A stretch of DNA of 20,000 nt, taken from contig JAHBMJ010000054.1 of the NCBI GenBank assembly GCA_018398765.1, forward strand, positions 10,001 through 30,000. Direction: 5' to 3'. Every line of letters begins with the position of its first letter. The first letter of the stretch is position 1. The DNA is from Chromera velia. Lineage: Eukaryota > Sar > Chromeraceae. Below, one piece after another: positions 8,075-16,602 of the stretch. A program made the translations under genes and the position numbers. Below the pieces are notes generated by a model that was not told the origin of the DNA, made no database searches, and saw only the letters and a program-made list of their open reading frames with translations.

Positions 8075-9564
8075 ATGGATGATGCTGATCCTTATGCTGA
8101 CGTCAACTTCAAAGATGAGGAGTTGGATGTCGATGCGATTCGAAAGTAGGCACAAACAGACATAGGTGCTTTGGACTTGTTGAAATGCAATTTTGATTTT
8201 TGGACTACGCCTGCTTCCTCAGACACTGCCCAGCCCTCTCACCTTGCTTTGTATATTCTTTATCTGTTCACCAAAATTTCCAGTCAGAGAGAACTCTTCT
8301 TGCAGAGCAAGTACAAGCCTCTTGGTGACGATGGTGTCCCTCGCGGGAAGGCCCGCGAAGCGTACTATCAAGAGCTTGGGGCAGAAATTTTCAAGAGTTG
8401 CATTCCACTGCTGAGGGAGCGATCTGAGCAGAAGCAAACCACATCAAAAAACCAGATCAAGCTTCGGAAGGGTGATCTCTCGGGGGAAGACTTCGCACGA
8501 GTGTTTTGGGAGGTGATTATGGCCGATAATCAGGTTGACGATGAGAAAACCGGCCTTTTATACGGCTGGCAAAATTTCAATCAGCAGGTGAAGTCTTTGG
8601 CAAAAGAACGAAATGCCAGTTCCCCACTAGCAGCGCCCGCACAGGCACCAACAGCAGCTGCAGTACCATCTCAAGAAGGAATTCCGCCCCTCCAACAGCC
8701 ACAGCAGAAGCAGTCGAAGAAAAAGAGGCAGCATACCGATGGATGGGAGCTCAGACCCGAGTTCTACTCTACAGTCAAGGTGAATGAGGAGCTGAAAAGA
8801 TTCCCAAAACTATATTTCATTACCAATGAGGTAATGACAGCGTTACCAATAAGGTAATGACAGCGTTTTACCGCACGTGGAACATCATTTTCGATCCCGA
8901 AAACGATTTATCTATGGTAGTTAATGAGGGATTCAAGCGAACCTTCCTCACTGCCTGCCTTGACAGGCGAACCCTCTTCAAGGGCTTCCGCGGTGAACAG
9001 GCCAAGTATGATGCAGATGTACTGAAGAAGAAGGAGGCAGCGAAAAAGAGGAGAAAAGAGGCTCTAGCGCAGGGTGGTGGGCAGGGTGGGGGCCCAGGGT
9101 CGGCAATAGGATCGGCAGGAGTTCCCGAGGGGTTCTCTGCCCTCTCTGCCCTCTCTGGCCTCTCTACAGGTCTGGTGGTTCCCCAGCAATCTCCAGCCTT
9201 TTCCGCCCTCTCTGCAGGTGGTTTTATCCCCGACCAATCTCAGCAATCTCCCCCTCTCCATCCGGCCCTTCCCCCTGCTACATTCTTTGGGCCCTCCCAG
9301 GCTGAAAGCTCTCTGTCGTTGTCTCAAATTGCAGCGATGAGTTGTGGAGATTTTCAAAAGTTGCAGGAAAGCCTGAAAGCCCTCCCTGCCCCAAGCAGCT
9401 CCTCGAGCTCATCCAGTCAGCCTGCGAGTCAGCCGTTTCCAGGCATTTTTGGTGTACAGGTAGCATCTGATTCAGCGGTGACAGGGGGGGGAAGCAACTT
9501 GCAGACAGGAGATAACAGGGGGGCTGATGGTTCTGGGAGCTCTGACATGTTTCAGACTTATTAA
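8075..9564 (+). CDS. left gene of convergent pair: low-complexity nuclear-type protein of unknown function (interrupted)
   Basis: Starts at ATG 8075 (MDDADPYADVNF), a start similar to that of the right-hand gene (LDVDPYADTDF). The frame meets a TAG at 8147-8149, stays open to a TAA at 8855-8857, and resumes in another frame to the TAA at 9562-9564. The stop lies in a 21-nt GT...AG segment (8129-8149). The frameshift is caused by a 23-bp tandem duplication that also creates a 23-nt GT...AG segment (8831-8853). Removing both gives 481 residues. In order: a helical N-terminal region of about 150 residues (LALYILYLFTKIS, DFARVFWEVIMADNQVDD), an Ala/Pro/Gln linker, a basic NLS-like KKKRQ, a second block (FYRTWNIIFDPENDL), a Lys/Arg helix (LKKKEAAKKRRKEAL), and a Gly/Ser/Gln/Pro tail with FSALSALSGLSTG repeats and a serine run. 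It may be nuclear. It is either spliced with tiny introns or a young pseudogene. Confidence 0.5.
8821..8866 (+). repeat. 23-bp tandem duplication inside the left gene
   Basis: Two adjacent 23-nt units (8821-8843 and 8844-8866) differ at one base (TACCAATGAG versus TACCAATAAG). Each contains AGGT. The duplication shifts the frame, but splicing from the GT of the first unit (8831) to the AG of the second (8853) would remove exactly one unit length. Confidence 0.9.
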
Positions 9565-9949
9565 TAAGAGAAGGCTCTTGTCTCATCCCTTCTCTTCTCC
9601 TTTCCCTCTCCGATTCTCAATTAATATATCAGTTGAAACATAAGGAGAGGGAGAGTGGATACGATGGAGGAGGATGAAGAAAGGGAGAGGATTCAGGGGA
9701 AAGTGAGTGAACCCTCAATTAATGTGAATTCAATCAATGAATCAATCAATCAATCAATCAGTTCAAAATTCATTTTATACACTTCTTTAGTACACAGAAG
9801 CACTTCTTTAGTACACAGAAATTCAGAAAGCATATCAAGACAAAGAAGACGATCAAGATGCATCAATCACGATTCTATGTACAAAGCAGTCAAACAGAAG
9901 GAAGACAGAGAAAAGCAAGGAAGGCGAAGGAAAGCAGGAGTGAACGAAA
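9565..9949. other. 3' flank of the left gene with short repeats
   Basis: Contains pyrimidine-rich sequence after the stop, an AATC tetranucleotide run (about 9733-9760) and a 21-nt tandem pair (9780-9800 and 9801-9820, CACTTCTTTAGTACACAGAA). The open frame that crosses it is low-complexity and has no splice or start support. It runs into the left arm of the large inverted repeat. Confidence 0.6.
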
Positions 9950-10900
9950 CAGAGTGGACTCCAAAGTAGGACTTAGTGGAATCCAAAGTGACTTTTAAAT
10001 TTACTATATTCTAGCTTCATTATAAAATAAAACTAGGTTACTTGAAGCAATCTAGAGTCTTTTAAAGTATTTAAAATCGTTACTCTTGTGCAAATCTGCT
10101 TAAATGTGCTCAAGAGACTGGTTGATTAGCTAGGGTGTATGGTGGGGAAAAATTACGATCACCGCGGCACGTAGAGGTTAATGAATGTTACCTGCAAAGA
10201 AATACACAGGCACAACACTAATGGATACGCTCAAAAGCAACATTTAGCGCCGCCAATTAAGTACAAAGAATTGCTTCTTCTGCAAGGGAAACAGTGCAGG
10301 AAGGAGGGCTTCACAGCTAGGCTGGTCAGACCGGACAGGAGACAGTCAGCAGGGGTTGGAGAGAACAGAGCACAGAGACAACATAATGCTATTCATAAAG
10401 AACTCACACTACACGGCGCAAAAGCTTGCAACTCGTTCTGCGTATGTCAATGAGAAACTATAAAAAAGAAGGATAGGTCCGTAGGTAGATCTAGATGTTT
10501 AGAGGGAGACTAGTACAGAGTATCACAAATGAGAAGGATGAACGAGTAAGGAGCACTTGCGTCGGGATAGTATGGACCATTTTTAACGACTGACACATAC
10601 GGAGCAAGTGGAAGACATTCAAATGCATGAAAGCTGAGCAATTGTTCTGGGTGGAAAAATGTCTGGCAGGACTGAGAGCTGTGCAAAGCTTCAGAAGAGG
10701 CGGTCAAAAAATGGAGGCTCCAGCAGACTCTCCATCGACCCTCTCTCAGTGACCTCCCTTGTACGTTTCTATCAAGCTCCTAGCAGAACAAAGAAGCTAG
10801 ATGCTAAGCAAATCATCATGCAAAGCGAGAGAGCAAGCCGCGCTTCCTTAACTGACCTGCAGGTGTCCTCAAGTCTCCGTCCACCAATACCTGCAAACAC
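9950..10900 (+). repeat. left arm of ~950-bp inverted repeat
   Basis: From CAGAGTGGACTCC to CAATACCTGCAAACAC, this arm aligns along its full length with the reverse complement of 12672-11712. In the first 265 or so aligned bases I counted 24 transitions, one transversion and one single-base indel, about 90% identity. It begins about 385 bp after the stop of the left gene, so it is 3' flank or 3' UTR of that gene. Confidence 0.9.
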
Positions 10901-10967
10901 TTTTTCTGACTGTTTTGGGTCAGGGACCTCGAGTTGGGTCGGACACCCCCCCCCTTCCGAGGTTTAG
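10659..10967 (+). CDS. small open frame in the left repeat arm (102 codons), doubtful gene
   Basis: Starts MSGRTESCAKLQKRRSKNGG and stays open through the inner end of the repeat arm. The opposite arm has the equivalent frame (11953-11615). Across the 81 shared codons I count about 11 amino-acid replacements and 7 silent differences. That does not show strong selection on the protein, although both copies remain free of stops. The composition is basic (RRSK, SRTKK). No splice signals, domain or family is recognised. It may be non-coding 3' sequence that happens to be open. Confidence 0.25.
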   Translation: MSGRTESCAKLQKRRSKNGGSSRLSIDPLSVTSLVRFYQAPSRTKKLDAKQIIMQSERASRASLTDLQVSSSLRPPIPANTFSDCFGSGTSSWVGHPPPSEV

Positions 10968-11711
10968 AAGTCCGCACTTCTGAACTTTGGGCCAGGGGGG
11001 TCAAACCCCCCCGCCGCCAGGTCCAGACATCGGCTTATCGTGGGTCCGGGAGGCGCCGCCACGGGGCCAGAGGGGGTGGCGGCACCCTGCCCCTTCGACG
11101 CACGCAGCCGACTTTGCCTCTGTCGGCCAATAATCGGGTCTGAAGTCTCTTGTCCGTCTTGAAGGTCCACAGGTTCAAAACTGCGAAGTTCTGAACCTCT
11201 AAGCAAACGGACTTTTCCCACAGAAATGTTGTCACAAAAAACGCTCTGTCAGATGTCTTCTGATGGTCTTAGAAGATGTCTGACAGAGCGTTTTCTCGGT
11301 TTTGACTTTTTTTTCGGGAATGTACTTTCGGGGCTCTGGAGGAGACGGCTGAAACAACAGTTGCTGGGTCACCTCGGGTCGGCACGAAGTGGAGCTTGGA
11401 GGTGGGTCCAGTGGACACTAGCCGTCTTGATCTTGTTTCTAACGTCTTTCTGCTTGTTGCTTCTCCTCCTGTTCAAGCGGGGAAGGGCTGCCAGCCTTAT
11501 CTAGGTATTAAAGTACTGCTGCCTTCATTGCTCTCCTTACTCTTTCCTTGCAGGTCACAGTCTTTGGAGCCCCGGGGTCAACCCCCAGGTCAGCCTGTCC
11601 GGACCCGCTGCTTTTTAGGCTCTTGGTTTTGTCCTTGGGACCTTGTGCATGCAGAATAAGCTGGACAGAAGTGCTTCCTTGACTGCATAAAGCGTGAACG
11701 CCTGTCCCTCC
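10901..11711. other. spacer between the inverted-repeat arms, rich in hairpins
   Basis: About 810 bp unique to the centre of the unit. It holds a ~35-bp imperfect inverted pair (10959-10993 with 11164-11199), and inside it an 11-bp GC stem with one mismatch (11052-11062 with 11076-11086) and a GGGGGGT-CAA-ACCCCCC stem (about 10995-11012). A separate 24-bp-arm hairpin lies at 11238-11294. The axis of the large repeat (about 11,311) differs from the axes of the small ones, so they are independent foldbacks. No convincing exon was seen. Confidence 0.7.
11238..11294. repeat. strong hairpin: 24-nt arms, 9-nt loop
   Basis: Arm AAAACGCTCTGTCAGA... (11238-11261) pairs with ...TCTGACAGAGCGTTTT (11271-11294), with only two mismatches in the middle of the stem. 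The loop is GATGGTCTT. It lies near the centre of the spacer of the large inverted repeat. Candidate roles are a small-RNA precursor, a cruciform or recombination site, or a small foldback insertion. No evidence decides among them. Confidence 0.85.
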
Positions 11712-11953
11712 GTATTTGTAGGTATTGGTGGACGGAGATTTGGGAACACCTGCAGGTCAGTTAAAGAAGCGCGGCTTGCTCTCTCACTTTGTATGATGAG
11801 TTGCTTAGCATCCAGCTTCTTTGTCCTGCTAGGAGCTTGACAGAAACACACAAGGGAGGTCAGTAAGAGAGGGTCAATGGAGAGTCTGCTGGAGGCTCCA
11901 TTTTTTGACCGCCTCTTCTGAAGCTTTGCACAGCTCTCAGTCCTGCCAGACAT
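11615..11953 (-). CDS. small open frame in the right repeat arm (112 codons), doubtful gene
   Basis: The counterpart of the frame at 10659-10967 (starts MSGRTESCAKLQKRRSKNGA). It stays open across the repeat arm and past its inner end, where the two frames diverge completely (EGQAFTLYAVKEALL here). Replacements include Arg to Cys and Tyr to Cys, which argues against a constrained fold. It could be non-coding. Confidence 0.25.
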   Translation of the reverse strand: MSGRTESCAKLQKRRSKNGASSRLSIDPLLLTSLVCFCQAPSRTKKLDAKQLIIQSERASRASLTDLQVFPNLRPPIPTNTEGQAFTLYAVKEALLSSLFCMHKVPRTKPRA

Positions 11954-12672
11954 TTTTCCACCTAGGCCAATCGCTCAGCTTTCATGCATTTGAATGTCTT
12001 TCACTTGCTCTGTGTGTGTCAGTCTTTCAAAGCGGTCCATACTGTCCTGACGCAAGTGCTCCTTTCTCGCTCATCCTTTCTCATTTGTAACACTCTGTAC
12101 TAGTCTCCCTCTGAACATCTGGATCTACCTACAGACCTGTCCTTCTTTTTTACAGTTTCTTATTGACAGACGTAGAACGATTTGCAAGCTTTTACGCCGT
12201 GTAGTGTGAGTTCTTTGTGAATAGAATTATGTTGTCTCTATGCTCTGTTCTTCGGAATCCTCTCCGAACCCTGCCGACCGCCTCCTTTCCGGTCTGACCA
12301 GCCTAGCTGTGAAGCCCTCCTTCCTGCACTGTTTCCCTTACAGAAGAAGCAATTCTTTGTACTTGATTAGCGGCGCTAAACGTTGCTGTTGAGCATATCC
12401 ATTAGTGTTGTGCCTATGTATTTCTTTGCAGGTAATATTTACTAACTTCCACATGCCGCGGTGATCGTAATTTTTCCCACGATGCACCTTAGCTAATCAA
12501 CCAGTCTTTTGAGCACATTTGAGCAGATTTGCACAGAAGTAGCGGTTTTAAATGCTCTAAAAAACTTTAGATTGCTTTAAGTAACCTAGTTTTACTTTAT
12601 AATGAAGCTAGAATATAGTAAATTTAAAAGTCATTTTGAATTTCACTAAGTCCTACTTTGGAGTCCACTCTG
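11712..12672 (-). repeat. right arm of ~950-bp inverted repeat
   Basis: Reverse-complement partner of 9950-10900. It starts 113 bp beyond the stop codon of the right gene (12785). Differences from the left arm are almost all G/A or C/T exchanges. Confidence 0.9.
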
Positions 12673-12784
12673 TTACGAGAGAAGGGAAAAAAACAAGTAC
12701 TAGAGAGGGCAAAAGCTGAAATGGCGAGCTGTTGACCTGAAATTCTGTCCAAAAAGCTTTTCGCGTAGGGCTTTCTGCCGGCTT

Positions 12785-14302
12785 TCACCCTCTCCGTCCA
12801 AGTTCAGCGAGGAATGCAATAAGACGGTGAAATTCCCCCTCCAGAGTCCGTCTTTGTGACTCCGCTACTTCACAACACCAATACCAATCGTAAGCACCGA
12901 TCAGCCAGATTGTATGCCAAAACACGGACTTCTCTGTCGCTATGCCGAGAGCTGCTGGGAGCTCTTTGTCATCAGCCACGTACAAGATCTCGGTGATCAG
13001 CTCGAGTTTGATGTCCAGTGGAGCATTAGAGAACTCTTTGGCAATCCTGCATGCATGCACATCAATGCAGTGCTGCAACAGAAAGTGAGTGATAGAGCGA
13101 GACAAACTGACTGCATGACAGACAGAAAGGCGTACACTAACAAATTGGTGACACACAGACAGACACACAGACGGTTACACAGACAGACAGACACACAGGG
13201 AGAGTGAGTCAGACAGACTCACATATACAAGAGACCGATCGACGGATAAATGGCCCGGACCAACTAACCAGATAGGGTTATTAAATAGCTCAAACAAGGC
13301 CTCTGCCATCCGCTGAGCCATTGCCATTCCAATAGCACTCTCGCACTCCCCCTTCACGCTGTATAGAGTCGATGCCTTTGTAAACCCTCGCTTCAAAAAG
13401 TCTATTTCTGGATCTAGAAATCAGAGGACGGCTTAGAGCATGTGACGACCAAGTGTTGTCTTTCCAAATGTGAACCCGTCCTCCCATAGGAGGGCGATGA
13501 GCCGTTTCTGTACACAAATCTTTTGCCTTTTCGGATCAAATACAACGGGCTCTTGGGAGATCGACTCAAAGTCGATGGCCTTGCGATCGACTTTGCCTTT
13601 CAAGCTTCCCTTCAAAACTGATAGCGTTCTCTTCTTGAAGTATCCACCCTCCCTCTCCTTGTGTTTCAACTGATACATTGAGAATGCCACGGCTTCTGCA
13701 AGGGTCATCTCTTTCTTTTAGACTCAAGGCAACACCTTGTAGACAAAGCAGATTTCCAACTTCCCCTCAAATGGGCAAAACACTGCAGCAAGAGTGCAAT
13801 ATCGACTCTCCTGCATCAATGACAACTCAAGTTTTTCGATTGCATGAAGCCTGAATCTTTTCAAAACGTCGGATAACACCTTCCGGGGAAGCCCGCAAAC
13901 TGTGGACTCTTAAAAAAGACTCAGATCGACTTCTGGAAAGATCTCGGTCAAAGCTCTCCTGAGCTTGTCATTCTCATAGATGCGGCGGGAGTTTCGTAAC
14001 GTCGCAGCGAGTCCGCGGCAAGAGACTTTGTTCGCAACCATCAGATTCAACGGTAGAAAATAAACTCGGTATTGTCTGTACATTTTTTTCTGGAGGCAGA
14101 CCTTACGCTTAGCATCTCTAATCCGCGCAATATTTGCTGCGTTGCGTTCTGCTCTCGGTAACTTGGACACTCCAAATTCTGCGTCTTTTGGGACCTCTTT
14201 TCGAGCGGCACAGGTTCTTCTATCAATACGGAGGTGAAACGACTCACTTGCACTGGTTGCAAAGTCTGTGTCAGCATACGGATCGACATCAAGAGACATC
14301 AT
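12785..14302 (-). CDS. right gene of convergent pair: unknown protein (interrupted by in-frame stops)
   Basis: Minus strand, start ATG 14302 (MMSLDVDPYADTDF), stop TGA at 12787-12785. One frame runs from 14302 to about 13223 with no frameshift but five stops (TAA; TGA and TAA; TAA and TGA). They fall in three segments that each begin GT, end AG and have a length divisible by three: 13920-13900 (21 nt), 13735-13715 (21 nt) and 13449-13414 (36 nt). An ordinary 150-nt intron (13222-13073, GTGAGT to TTGCAG, phase 0) precedes the last exon. All four removals give 429 residues. The first part is basic (DAKRKVCLQKKMYRQYRVYF), the middle carries KHKEREGGYFKKRTLSVLKG, and the last exon is Trp-rich (FWHTIWLIGAYDWYWCCEV). 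I recognise no family, and the body does not resemble the left gene beyond the N-terminal motif. Alternative: a pseudogene with nonsense transitions. Confidence 0.5.
13073..13222 (-). other. conventional intron of the right gene
   Basis: Donor GTGAGT after TAT, acceptor TTCTGTTGCAG before CAC, phase 0 on both sides, 150 nt. The interior is a CAGA/CACA simple repeat. Unlike the shorter candidate introns in this gene it has textbook splice signals, which shows that the gene is or was spliced. Confidence 0.65.
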
Positions 14303-14528
14303 TGTGGATAATAATATCGATATCGATCGATATACCTACAAATTTTGCTTTCAGAGTCTCGAGTATCAATCTTTATGAAGTCTGGAGTCGATCTGTTTTG
14401 ATCTATGATGAGTAGACGGACCTTACAAGGCGATCGATTTACCCTCTTTGCAATATCGATTGATCGATATTCGATGCCTTGAAGGTGCATAAAAATCAGT
14501 CTGATGTCACATCGCGCGATCGCGCATG

Positions 14529-14560
14529 GTGTATTGGTAAGCCAGTGTATTGGTAAGCCA
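14529..14560. repeat. 16-nt tandem pair
   Basis: GTGTATTGGTAAGCCA occurs twice in direct, exact tandem. It lies between the conserved 34-nt block and the leader of the right gene. There is no equivalent in the left leader. Confidence 0.95.
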
Positions 14561-14564
14561 TCAA

Positions 14565-14598
14565 GTGCGGTACATATATTGCATATTTGACCTAACGT
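14565..14598 (-). promoter_or_regulatory. conserved 34-nt upstream block, right copy
   Basis: The minus-strand counterpart of 7729-7762 (30 of 34 identical, no gaps), beginning ACGTTAGGT. It lies in the same orientation relative to its gene, 262 nt before the ATG. Confidence 0.5.
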
Positions 14599-14617
14599 GG
14601 ATGTGTCCTTTTCACTT

Positions 14618-14850
14618 TGTAGCCAAACCCCTTGTAACCTTGTAACCTGTAACCTAAAATAACCCTCTTCAAAAGTGATGTAACCTTTGTTTACATGCAT
14701 TTTAAAGTGTTTTTAAAGTAATTTAAAGAGTTTTTGAAAGTTGACTTTTTAGTCGGTTATGGACTTCAAGACCCCCTGTAACCTTGTAACCTGTAACCTT
14801 GCAAGGGCACATATATACTAAGGGGTGTAACCTCATGTAACCACATAACC
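14618..14850. repeat. array of GTAACCT / AGGTTAC motifs
   Basis: GTAACC recurs about a dozen times (for example CCTTGTAACCTTGTAACC near 14630 and again near 14778), with spacings mostly of 7-8 bp or short gaps. A sparser version (GGGTTACAGG, GTTACCC, GGTTACAT) lies at 7562-7665 on the left. It is telomere-like in style but not a standard telomere repeat. Confidence 0.6.
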
Positions 14851-14998
14851 TATACAGTAAAAGTGATTGATTTTGAAGTAACTCAACATGCCGGACCTCT
14901 AGCTTGTCTGGAAAGCTTGTCAAAATGTTTTTTGGTTCATTTTTTATGTTATTTTTGCACTTGTAACCCTATATGAGCCCAAGAGTGCCCCCCCCTAG

Positions 14999-15181
14999 GC
15001 TGAGCGCTCCCGGAAAGCTTCTGGATGGGTGAGGAGCACTTTGGTTCGGAAATGGAGGCTTAGACTGACGGGCTCGAGGACCAGGCTCAAGGAGATCCTA
15101 GAAATGCTGTCCACGTACATGCGGAGGGCCGACCTGAGCAACACCAGGAGAAAGGGGGCTAGGAGGCCTCTATTAACTCAG
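14999..15181 (+). CDS. possible plus-strand exon, arginine-rich
   Basis: Open for 61 codons and ending CAG before a consensus donor GTAAGT (15182). It includes a basic helical stretch (LTGSRTRLKEILEMLSTYM). The upstream end coincides with the GAGCGCT boundary of the inverted unit, and no acceptor or initiating ATG is clear. No partner exon was found downstream within the window. It could be a real exon of a host gene next to the unit, or chance. Confidence 0.25.
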
Positions 15182-15249
15182 GTAAGTCCATTTGGTAGGA
15201 AAAGACAGCTCTTGATGAGAGGAATCATGACAATGGTTTTATATCATAC

Positions 15250-16258
15250 AAACATATAAATAATTTCAACCCATGTATGACAAGCTGACACATGCCAACA
15301 CAGCGTCCCTTGGGTCGTCTAAGAAAGCAAGAATCGAGCTTTGGGGTTCCAAAGAAGCAAATTATCAATTGCTGGAAGCATTCGAGTATTTTTTAGATTC
15401 GAACTTGACTTTTTAATCCGAACTTTTTAGGTGTTTTTGAGACAAAATCATCTCGTTAAAAAAAAAAAAAAACTTAAACATCACAAACCATTTTTTTTTT
15501 TCATCATTTTTTTTTTTCCACTTTAAAAAATGACCTCATTTAAAAGTATGTTTTTGAAAGTTTCTAGGAAAGTTTAGTGATTTAATTTTTTTTTCAATAA
15601 CCAAGATATTGTATACACTAGCTGATTCTGTATATAGTAGTCTCATAATGATTAATTGGTAGAAGACTTGCATGCGGAAGACTTTACTAAAAGTTTATCT
15701 TCAAAACCAGTTGGTATAATAGCATGTGTGCTTTCACTAAGTTTCGACCTAGTTTTATTTCAGCATGATTCAATTGCATTAAACAGACTGGTTAACACAG
15801 CAGAAAGAGTGCATGCAATCAATTGAAATTACAATTCATGAAATTTAAACTTCGTGCAATCCGGATTGGGACAAGAAAAAAGTGAATATTTAATTTAAAA
15901 TTATAATTCCTAGTATAATTCAGTTAAAACTTAGCTAAAAATTTATACTATAAATATTTTTATAGGATTTATTACCGATTTAAGTATAAACAATTTATTA
16001 ATAGTACAATAAATATGAATTGAAAGTTAAAACTGTCACATTATATAGCGAAATATAACAAAATAAACAAAAAAACGGAGATAAAAAAAAAAAGGAAACT
16101 ATTTGATCTGATGTGTCTTTTTGCACTGATACTAATAACAACTAAGAAAATAAACATAATAACATTTCATTATAAAACCAAATCTTTAATTATAGAAGCG
16201 CTTTAAGCATTTATTCGATTTCTACTGTATGTTTTTCAATTTTCTTCTAGTACATCAT
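15250..16258. other. AT-rich block without genes
   Basis: About 1 kb with long A or T runs (15459-15474, 15491-15500, 15508-15517) and no usable open frame. It separates the inverted unit from the minus-strand gene ending at 16260 and mirrors the AT-rich block at 6230-7200 in position and length. Confidence 0.6.
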
Positions 16259-16259
16259 G

Positions 16260-16602
16260 TCAGCGACCCTTGCCTCTCCCCTTTCCTTTACCTAGTTTCA
16301 AAGATTTCATGGTGGCTTTTATGGATGGCCGAAGCGCTGAGCTGGATGTGAGTTGATTACCTCTGCAACGCCTCTGATTTTGCTTTGAATCAGCCGTAGC
16401 GGCGGCTAACGATGAAAACGAGGCTGAAGATGAAGCTGGGGCTCCATCTGAAACACCCATCTCATCTTTTTCTTCTGCATCTGACAAATCACCTCTGTCT
16501 GAATCTCCACTTCCCTCTTTTAATGAAGTCACAACCTTTTTCGCAACATCTTCACCCTCGATCACGATATCGAAGTGATTTTGCTTTAACCACTCAAAGT
16601 AA
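16260..16602 (-). CDS. terminal exon of an acidic/serine-rich protein with basic tail
   Basis: Acceptor CTTCATACAG (ending at 16603). The exon opens with one base that completes a codon left by the exon ending at 16819, so the phases agree. It encodes about 113 residues to a stop at 16260: YFEWLKQNHFDIVIEGED (compact start), an acidic serine-rich region (GDSDRGDLSDAEEKDE), a Ser/Ala stretch, and a Lys/Gly/Arg tail (KLGKGKGRGKGR). Acidic then basic low complexity suggests a nuclear or nucleic-acid-associated protein. Family not recognised. Confidence 0.55.

Larger units (their letters stand above)
14303..14610 (-). promoter_or_regulatory. leader and promoter region of the right gene
   Basis: Upstream of the minus-strand ATG at 14302 is a CGAT-rich leader (several ATCGAT/CGATCGAT motifs near 14310-14335 and 14430-14475), a CGCGATCGCG palindrome near 14512-14525, a 16-nt tandem pair (14529-14560) and the conserved 34-nt block (14565-14598). 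The parts correspond in order to the left-hand leader, though most of the sequence between them has diverged. Confidence 0.5.

Noticed and set aside
8075-14302. A non-standard genetic code with reassigned stop codons
   Set aside because: All three stop codons interrupt the frames and all three also act as terminators here, so no single reassignment explains the pattern.
7500-14890. GAGTTACTTCAA near 7508 and 14885 as the outer ends of the inverted unit
   Set aside because: The order relative to the other shared motifs is inconsistent; TTACTTCAAAA at 7623 is the better partner, and the shared GAGCGCT lies further out.
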